This document shows, piece after piece, positions 56,792 to 64,000 of a DNA stretch of 64,000 nucleotides (the first letter of the stretch is position 1; every line of letters begins with the position of its first letter). Under the pieces are notes generated by a model, which made no database searches, was not told the origin of the DNA, and saw only the letters and a program-made list of their open reading frames with translations. A program made the translations under genes and the position numbers. The stretch is from Syncephalis fuscata (lineage: Eukaryota > Zoopagomycota > Zoopagomycetes > Zoopagales > Piptocephalidaceae): positions 1-64,000 of the forward strand of contig JAHLTZ010000044.1 in assembly GCA_025786725.1 (NCBI GenBank). Direction: 5' to 3'.

Positions 56792-57639
56792 GGTGGGTAA
56801 AGAAATGATTGTACAAAACAAAGCGCAATTCCAATCTTTCCCCAATCTATTTGCCATGTATTCGTCCTAATCAACAACATAAACAATACATGCTGAATAT
56901 TTAATACACCCTGGATACGCTAAATAGTAGCAAATACTATTTTATGCAATCATAGATATAGATATATATATGATTCACACTGAACTTTCAAGCAAACTAT
57001 TTGCTATATGCTACTTGTAATTTAACATTTTATTGTATAATAAAGTGCAGTATATACGGCTACTAAAACAAAAGCGCGTTATTTGCACCATTCGTTTTAT
57101 GGTTGCTATACAGCATAATAAAAGAGTTTTATTACATATCATTGCTATTGAGTAGCAATCTATGTATAGCATATTGGTTAATTCGTACTGGTCATCTATG
57201 TTTTGTTTTACTAATAAAGATTATTTATTTCTAATAAAACTAATTCATAAACAATATACGATAGCAGTTAAACTGAATAACATATAACAGTGTTACTAGT
57301 CTAGTCAGTCTAATGGGAATGTATGCTAATTGTATATGGGCAAAATAACAAACAATGCTATTTGCTAATAATGGGGTGAAATGACAATTAATTAACTAAT
57401 TGGTTAATTAAATTACACAATTTATTAAAGCAATCTATCCAACGTATTACCATATCTACAACACATTTACACAGCAATATCTACAAACCTATGTAACTAT
57501 ACCGCATTTTTTATTTTATATTAACAATCCAATAGCTATAGCGTAGCTAGAGAGTAGCTTTTTACGCAGTTTAGACAAATTTTAAATGTTTAAATAGCTT
57601 TTAAAATATGTAATGGTTTAGGACGTAAAATTAAGTAAA
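56792..57639. other. 5' flank of SGF11 and gene-free DNA
   Basis: AT-rich; nothing recognised apart from short A/T palindromes such as the TTAATTAACTAATTGGTTAATTAA area at about 57390. Confidence 0.4.
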
Positions 57640-57723
57640 GGTAACATGGCCGAGCGGTCTAAGGCGCTACGTTCAGGTCGTAGTCTACTTCTGTGGGCGT
57701 GAGTTCGAATCTCACTGTTACCA
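57640..57723 (+). tRNA. tRNA-Leu (anticodon CAG)
   Basis: Acceptor GGTAACA pairs with TGTTACC (57716-57722). D arm has TGGCCGAGCGGTCTAAGGC (box A). Anticodon stem CTACG/CGTAG encloses loop TTCAGGT with anticodon CAG. A long variable arm (class II) is followed by the T arm GTGAGTTCGAATCTCAC (box B GTTCGAATC). No intron. A pol III terminator-like TTTT lies directly downstream (57725). It decodes CUG as leucine, so there is no sign of the CUG-Ser code. Confidence 0.96.
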
Positions 57724-58756
57724 TTTTGCTGCGTATTTCTATACTTTTATTGCTTTCTACGCGTGTAAAACAGTAAAAACTAAAGTTCAAGTGTGGGAGC
57801 GAATATATGAGAAGTTTGATACATTTTTACCACTCAAAACAAACATATTAGCATTGATTTCAGTTCCAAATGGCCACTGTAGAAATATATCGGTAAATAA
57901 AGGTAAACATATTTGTCATTTCTATTATTTAATAGCTAGTATCGTACATATTTCAGTTACTATTAAATATTTATTTAGTAATAGGTCATTGATATATACA
58001 TGGTACTGTCAATACAATGATAATGTGTGTGTGTGTGTGTAAATACCAACAACAAATATTGCCGATAATATAGTAGTATGGAATGAACAATACTTGATAC
58101 AAATGAAAACTACTGAATAAATACCAATAATACTTTATTTACTATGATCAAATTACAGTTTATTTATACACGGATACTACGAAGGTAATATCAGTCACAA
58201 TTACCAAATAAATTAACACAAAAAGTTTATATTTTTGCACCACTAAATCGTACAATATAGTTTAGTTTTAGTAAATGTATACTAATAGTAATCTAATAAA
58301 ACGTTGATACTTATTGTCACATAACATATTTACTAAGTAGCATAGTAATATTGTTTGCACCATTATTTATTAATATATATATATATTAGTGCTTAATATA
58401 TTTGTTAGTAGTATGTGTCATTGATGATTGTATTTGTATAGCCAAATAATGTCTTTATCAACATAAAAATTAATGTATTAATTGTTTTAAACGCTAAGCA
58501 CAACTATTTATTCATTTTTATACTATGCAATATTAACAATAGTGCATTATGTGCGACGATATATAGTCGCTAGTACAATGAAATTGTACATGTGCAAGCT
58601 GGCCTTTAAGACTTTGCAGCGTATGGTTCCACAACAGTAATTCATTGTCTTTGTTTATGAAGTAATGTTCATTGAACATGGCAATTAAATTGTTTCTTTT
58701 TCTTTTTCTCGGCCCAAACATTTGTTTATTCTGCATTTTAAATCTCTGCATTTAGT
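57724..58756. other. Gene-free DNA after the tRNA
   Basis: AT-rich. Contains a (GT)n tract of about 16 bp (58024-58040) and a (TA)n-like run (about 58374-58386). No gene recognised. Confidence 0.45.
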
Positions 58757-60241
58757 ATGTTGTCTGTCAAAACACGACAAGACGACCCAAAGCGACTTAT
58801 TATAGTGCGCTCCATCGTCATTTTTTTTATATTAGCAAGTCTTGTTATTATCACTATTATCCAAGCCAAAAAAGCTGCAAATCCTGTATATATCTATCAA
58901 ACAAGCGAATCAGCCGGAGCAATACCCATTCCAACCATTATATTCAATGACTTGCCTGCCACATTATTTGACGTATCCATCCAAGTGACTGGTGAATACA
59001 TCGATGCCATTGGAGCCAAAAGATACGATAAAACTTTAACTTCTGCTTTAAAAAGATTGAGATGGGGTGAAGATGTAGTAGAAATATTAGACACCAACTT
59101 TAAACATGTAAACGGCCTAGTTGGGGCATCTAATGTTTGGAGTTTTCAGCCACCACCTACCTGGCAGTTTACACCGGCAGGACAATTCAACATATCCGAC
59201 ACTTCAGGTCAAAAAAATATCACTGAAGTCACAATCACAATTACTGCTCAACACAATATATTGTCTTCTAATAGAACCGAAAACCGTGGAAGAATTGATG
59301 TATATCTGGTGGAAGATCCAGAAGCACTTTATTCTGCACGTCGTAGGCATAAGCCATTTGATCTTAGTTCCGTTGGCGGCAATCTAAAAACAACTGTTAG
59401 TTGGGAGAACAAACGTAAAATTAATTTCCGTTATTTTGAAGATCATTTAAAGGATGAAAAGCATGTGAGATATGATGTTCACTCTGAATTAGGAAGAACT
59501 GAGCAAAATGTAGCAACAATAGTACTTTCGGCACAAAATCCAACTGCTAGTGATAAAAGATATTTTGTATACGAAATACGAAAAAGACGAGCAAACTTCT
59601 CGTGGCTGGATTGTTTCGGCTCAATAGGCGGTGCTTTGACCTTTTCTTTAGCTTTATTTGCATTTTTGTTTGGTCAACGTCGAGTACGTCCTTGGGGGAT
59701 TATTCAACGGTATATATTTCGAAATCGGATACTTGGCAAATTTCCTAGATCAGTAGTTGAAATTAGCTCGATGTCTATGTCAAGAAACAGAGCTACAGCT
59801 GGGCATGATCCTGTTTTCAATCAGGATGGCGTTGGATATGATTCAAAAGTGCAGCTGAATAATAGGCAGCATAGTTTAGAAAATACTAATGAACTGAGTG
59901 CAAATATCAGCAATTATAATTATAATCAACTATTGACAATTATGAACTCATCAGTAAACCCACCTGGACAGCCTATGGCCGCTAATAATGAAGTACTTGT
60001 TCAAGAGGTCACGGAGCTAAAATCCTTAGTATATTCTTTACTGAAAGCTAAAGAATCATCAAATTCACGTTTTGGCAACTTAGACAGCGGTGAATGTACT
60101 AATATGCGCATTTCGGAGCTGGAGTCTTTTCGTCAGCGTGTAGAGTCATTTTATTTAACAGATGATTTATTTTATAAACATGAAAACCAGACTGTAAATA
60201 GGCGGTCTGCAGTGAAAACCATATCAGAGTTGAATTGGTAG
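58757..60241 (+). CDS. Two-TM membrane protein, tandem paralogue 1
   Basis: Single exon, 494 codons. TM1 at residues 14-36 (LIIVRSIVIFFILASLVIIT), then a lumenal or extracellular domain of about 245 residues with three N-glycosylation sequons (NISDTS, NITEV, NRTEN), and TM2 at 282-306 (DCFGSIGGALTFSLALFAFL). After TM2 comes a basic motif, FGQRRVRPWGIIQRYIFRN, and a Ser/Asn-rich tail ending with a short coiled-coil-like stretch (VQEVTELKSLVYSLLKAKES). The SIGG...FG-xRxxPWG pattern belongs to a large uncharacterised family of early-diverging fungi; function unknown. No introns, unlike most neighbours. The second copy lies 2.8 kb downstream. Confidence 0.85.
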   Translation: MLSVKTRQDDPKRLIIVRSIVIFFILASLVIITIIQAKKAANPVYIYQTSESAGAIPIPTIIFNDLPATLFDVSIQVTGEYIDAIGAKRYDKTLTSALKRLRWGEDVVEILDTNFKHVNGLVGASNVWSFQPPPTWQFTPAGQFNISDTSGQKNITEVTITITAQHNILSSNRTENRGRIDVYLVEDPEALYSARRRHKPFDLSSVGGNLKTTVSWENKRKINFRYFEDHLKDEKHVRYDVHSELGRTEQNVATIVLSAQNPTASDKRYFVYEIRKRRANFSWLDCFGSIGGALTFSLALFAFLFGQRRVRPWGIIQRYIFRNRILGKFPRSVVEISSMSMSRNRATAGHDPVFNQDGVGYDSKVQLNNRQHSLENTNELSANISNYNYNQLLTIMNSSVNPPGQPMAANNEVLVQEVTELKSLVYSLLKAKESSNSRFGNLDSGECTNMRISELESFRQRVESFYLTDDLFYKHENQTVNRRSAVKTISELNW

Positions 60242-61565
60242 TGTTGGCTGTCAAGCTTGTATATGATACACATAGTATTCTAAATGCATTTAATAAAATA
60301 TTATTGATTGCACCGCAAGGCGTATTAGCCATGCTTTAATACAAATTAACAGATTTCAGGGACATATGATTATTTAGTGTAAATGATGGTATTTAAATTA
60401 AGACAGCAACCGATTTATTATTATCACTACAATGCAATTGTGCTAGTATAAAAACTGGTATGGTTTTTAAACATAACTGCCAATCGTGTCATTAATAATT
60501 TTTTCTAAATAATTATTTTAGTTATTTTTTATTTTTTTGGTTACCAGCCTAAACATACCGTATTACTGATTTGTTGGTATATTTTCTCATTACTTTATTA
60601 TTATGTGCTCTTTTCCTGTTGTCATTATAGATCTATTTTTAGTTGTTACTATTTGAATATTACAGGTGATAAACAAAAGCGATAATGAAGACCCTATGGA
60701 GCAAATAGTTAATTATACAGATAATTATTGCATTTAAAAACCATATGACAGTTATTACAAAACCATGTTTATTGTGTGATTTATAAGCACAATTAAAAAC
60801 TGAGTATTCCTAAAAGTAGCGTACGGTATGACTGCTTTTTTACTAATATTGCTATTTATTTTTACGATACTATAGTAAATAACGTTTTAATGCTAATAAA
60901 GTTTTAGTTAAATAAAGTGTGCATGTGTGTTAGTAAATATGGTGCTTTGAAACAAGATAATGCATTAGAATAATGTGCGCTGCAATAGTTTAAATAATAT
61001 GCAGGTAGTTGTCTTTAAGCAAACAAAACAAACCAAAAAAGTTATTTTAAAGTAAACACATAGACTGTTTTATAACCGACAATTATATATGTGCTTTAGT
61101 AAAAAAATACAAAGATTAAATGAAATAAAACCAAAGAAATGATAGACAAGTTGAATTGCGAAAGTGAATGTGTAACGTCGGCTTTAGAATTCTATACTAT
61201 GCCCTATTAATAGAAAATGTCTACAAAAGCAGCTGTAACACGAAAATGATACAAGTAGCACTCGAATACCCCGTAATCCCGTGATCATATAATCTAAATG
61301 TCCTTACCAGGCGCATTCATAATACGTAGTTATACCTTTTTACTTCGTCAAAATCCACCTTGCTAGCTAGCTTTCAGTACTATATTAGTTTTATTTGCGT
61401 AAGCAAGACTCTCGGATTATACTAACACGACGGCAGGCCATAAGTCCGTGACAGTAGTTCATCGCCCTTTACCACAAAACACTTTGCCCTGGATATGGCA
61501 AACAGTTTATACCTTCTATTTTTCTACTAGCTTGAGTTTTTCTAGTTTTCGCCTCCATATTCGAT
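60242..61565. other. Spacer between the tandem paralogues
   Basis: The first part (to about 60850) resembles the 3' flank of the second copy (63200-63850), e.g. ATACACATAGTATTCTAAATGCATTTAATAAA against ATACACTTAGTATTTCAAAT...; the duplication therefore covers about 2.8 kb including flanks. No gene recognised. Confidence 0.6.
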
Positions 61566-63182
61566 ATGTGGTTTGCTGCAATAAGACAAAACGAGCCAAT
61601 ACAACTTATTATAGCGCGTATCCTTGCCATTATTTTGCTAACAGCTGTCTTTATTAATATTACTGTTTACCAGGTCAAGAAAGCTGTAGATCCTATATAT
61701 ATTTATCAAATAAGCGAATCAACCGGAACAATACCTGTTCCAACTATTATATTTTATGGTCCGTCTATTTCGCTATCTGACGTATCCATCCAAGTGACTG
61801 CCGATCATATTGATGCTACTGGAGTCACTGGTACAGATAAAAATTTAACTTCTGCTTTAAAAAAATTGAGATGGGGTGAGGATGTGATAGAGATATTAGA
61901 CACCAACTTTCTTAGTGTAAGGGACCTGAAAGAGAACTCTAATATTTGGAGTTTTCAACCGCCGCTTGACTGGCAGTTTATGCCAGCAGGACAATTCAAC
62001 ATATCCGACACTTCCGGTCAAAAAAATGTCACTGAAGTTAGGATCACGATTACTGGTTCAAACAATATGTTGTTGCCCAATAGAACTGAAAACCGTGGAA
62101 GAATTGATTTATGTCTGGTGGAAGATCCAGAAGCACTTTATTCTGCACGCCGTAGACATAAGCCATTTGATCTTAGTTCTGTTGGTGGAAATTTGAAAAC
62201 AAACGTTGATTGGGAAAACAAACGTAAAATTAATTTCCGTTATTTTAAAGATCATTTTAAGGATGAAAGGCATGTAAGATATGATGTTCATTCTGAATCA
62301 GAAAAAGGCGAAAAAAATGTAGCAACAATAGTACTTTCGGTACAAAATCCAACTGCTAGTGATAAAAGATATTTTGTATACGAAATACAAGATAGACAAG
62401 CAGACTTTTCGTGGATGGATTGTATCAGCTCAATAGGTGGCGTCTTTTCCCTTTTTTTAAGCGTATTTGCATTTTTGTTTGGACAAGGTCGAATAAGTCC
62501 TTGGGGCGCCGTTCAACGATACATATTTCGAAATCAAGTACTTGGCAAATTTTATAGATCAGTGGTTAGAGTTGCTCCAACACCTATATTAGGAGAAAGA
62601 ACTGCAACTGGACATAACTCTAATTTCAATCGGCATGAAACTGCACATAATTCAAACGCACGCTTAGATAATAGGCAACAGAGTCCAGGAGTTTTTAGTA
62701 GATTGAGCGCAAATATCAGCAACTGCAATTTCAGCCAAATACCAGAAATTACAAATCTATTAGTAAATCCACCTAAACACAACTCTAATTTTAATCGGCA
62801 TAAAACTGCACATAATTCAAACGCACACTTGAATAATAGGCAACAGAGTTCAGGAGTTACTAATAGATTGAGCGCAAATATCAGCAACCGCAATTCCAGC
62901 CAAATACCAGCAACTATGAACCCACCAGTAAACTCACCTGAACATCCTATGACTGGTAATAATGAAGCATCTGTTCGGGAGGCCATGGAGCCTAGATCAT
63001 CAGTATATCCTTTACAAGAAGCTAACGAACCATCGAGTTCACGTTCTAACCATTCAAGTAACAGCGAATCCACTAATATGCGTATTTTGAGGCTAGAGTC
63101 TTTTTGCCGGCGTATAGAGTTGTTCTACTTATCAAATGATTTGTCGTCTCATAAATACGAAAACAAGACTTTGGATAGATAA
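61566..63182 (+). CDS. Two-TM membrane protein, tandem paralogue 2
   Basis: Single exon, 538 codons. The same layout as paralogue 1: TM1 (LIIARILAIILLTAVFINIT), lumenal domain with NISDTS, NVTEV and NRTEN, RRRHKPFDLSSVGGNLKT identical in both, TM2 (DCISSIGGVFSLFLSVFAFL) and GRISPWGAVQRYIFRNQVLG. The tail is longer because of an internal duplication of 55 codons (62613-62777 and 62778-62942). The frame at 61448 overlaps the leader and is not used. Membrane-proximal parts are more alike between the two genes than the tails, which have diverged and expanded. Confidence 0.85.
   Translation: MWFAAIRQNEPIQLIIARILAIILLTAVFINITVYQVKKAVDPIYIYQISESTGTIPVPTIIFYGPSISLSDVSIQVTADHIDATGVTGTDKNLTSALKKLRWGEDVIEILDTNFLSVRDLKENSNIWSFQPPLDWQFMPAGQFNISDTSGQKNVTEVRITITGSNNMLLPNRTENRGRIDLCLVEDPEALYSARRRHKPFDLSSVGGNLKTNVDWENKRKINFRYFKDHFKDERHVRYDVHSESEKGEKNVATIVLSVQNPTASDKRYFVYEIQDRQADFSWMDCISSIGGVFSLFLSVFAFLFGQGRISPWGAVQRYIFRNQVLGKFYRSVVRVAPTPILGERTATGHNSNFNRHETAHNSNARLDNRQQSPGVFSRLSANISNCNFSQIPEITNLLVNPPKHNSNFNRHKTAHNSNAHLNNRQQSSGVTNRLSANISNRNSSQIPATMNPPVNSPEHPMTGNNEASVREAMEPRSSVYPLQEANEPSSSRSNHSSNSESTNMRILRLESFCRRIELFYLSNDLSSHKYENKTLDR
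62613..62942 (+). repeat. 165-bp internal tandem duplication (2 copies)
   Basis: The unit begins HNSNFNRHETAHNSNARLDN and contains NRQQSPGV, RLSANISN and SQIP; the second unit reads HNSNFNRHKTAHNSNAHLNN and so on. In frame, 55 codons each. The single corresponding unit in paralogue 1 ends ELSANISNYNYNQ. Confidence 0.85.
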
Positions 63183-64000
63183 TCTGCATTGAAAACTGTA
63201 TCAGAGCTGAATTGGCAACCTTAATTAACAAGCTTGTATACGATACACTTAGTATTTCAAATGCATTTAATAAATCTTATTTATTGAGACGTAGAACATT
63301 TTAATTATGGGCTACTATCAATAGATATATTCTAAAAATGTTTGTTCAACGCAAAATTTAGTATTTATAATATGGTGCTTATCAATTAATCTTCATTATT
63401 ACAGCGCAATTGTGTTGAAATAAAAATTGGCATGCATTTTATACACAGATGCCGTTTATGCTATCGCCACTTTTCTATACTTATTTTTAGTCCGTTAATT
63501 AGACTTGGTCTGCTACTTGCTACTTTTTGCTTAGCCGGCTTAAACCTAATATATCATTGCGTTATTGCTCAATATACTTATTTTATTATCTTATCATTAT
63601 GCGTTTTTTCCTGCCGTTATCTTACATCTATTTTCAATTATTACAATCTGTATATTACAAATGACAAACGGAGATGGCAATGTAAATGCCATGGAATATA
63701 TATTTAATTATAGAAATAGTTATTATATTTAACAATTACCCAACGGGTGTCATAAAACTATGTTTTGTCATATAGCATATGAACACAAGTAATAATTAAA
63801 CTGCCAAAGTAGCGTACATCATAATTGCTTTTAATCTGTATGGTACAAAACACTACCTGATATATCTATGCTCAAATGATTCAAACCGGCTATTGCTGAA
63901 ATTGATGGAAAAATGCTTATAAGGCTTTACTGGCATGGTTACACAACAGTTCTTTGTTCTTTAGCACAAATACATGCCTATTAATACAGCAAACAACCTA
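63183..64000. other. 3' flank of paralogue 2, no further gene seen
   Basis: Resembles 60250-60850 in its first half. The 91-codon plus frame at 63432 has no recognisable family. Confidence 0.45.

Overview
The window looks like nuclear DNA of an early-diverging filamentous fungus (Mucoromycota or Zoopagomycota). It is AT-rich. Genes are broken by many 45-100 nt GT-AG introns, usually with a GTAAGT-type donor and a branch-like CTAAC/CTGAC. The gene set is fungal: PHO84, SVF1, DASH ASK1, RAD9, a VNX1-type antiporter, 14-3-3, SGF11, a GIS2/CNBP-like zinc-knuckle protein and an LaeA-like methyltransferase. A Fanzor-like relic is also present. The species cannot be named from the sequence alone.

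Layout. 1-9.5 kb: a MITE-like element, a secreted CAP protein, a broken multi-pass membrane gene, a relic of the same family, and two copies of a dispersed repeat. 9.8-18.9 kb: PHO84-type phosphate transporter, SVF1, ASK1. 19-25 kb: a 338-bp inverted repeat enclosing a Fanzor-like relic and a multi-exon membrane receptor-like gene, followed by an intact relative of the broken gene at 5 kb. 25.2-31.6 kb: RAD9 and VNX1, convergent. 32-41 kb: small secreted-peptide genes, an extraordinary tandem intron array, and a 240-bp tandem repeat. 42-57 kb: methyltransferase, truncated GDPD, zinc-knuckle protein, coiled-coil/Myb protein, secreted lipase-like hydrolase, 14-3-3, SGF11. 57.6-63.2 kb: tRNA-Leu(CAG) and a tandem pair of two-TM membrane proteins.

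Main discovery. On the minus strand, 38102 to 35098, one gene appears to be split into 37 exons. Exon 1 encodes a signal peptide and a propeptide ending in Arg-Arg. It is followed by 35 microexons, 34 of exactly 3 nt and one of 6 nt, separated by similar introns, mostly 78-80 nt. Read in the phase fixed by exon 1, the microexons give an uninterrupted 37-residue mature peptide with six cysteines (C-x2-C-x3-C-x13-C-x3-C-x3-C), then a stop. To the eye the region is an 81-bp AT-rich tandem repeat; as a spliced message it is a small secreted cysteine-rich protein with about one codon per exon. RNA evidence is needed to prove it.

Several otherwise well conserved genes show apparent frameshifts that all have the sign of one missing base, so sequence error or recent decay should be kept in mind for those genes.
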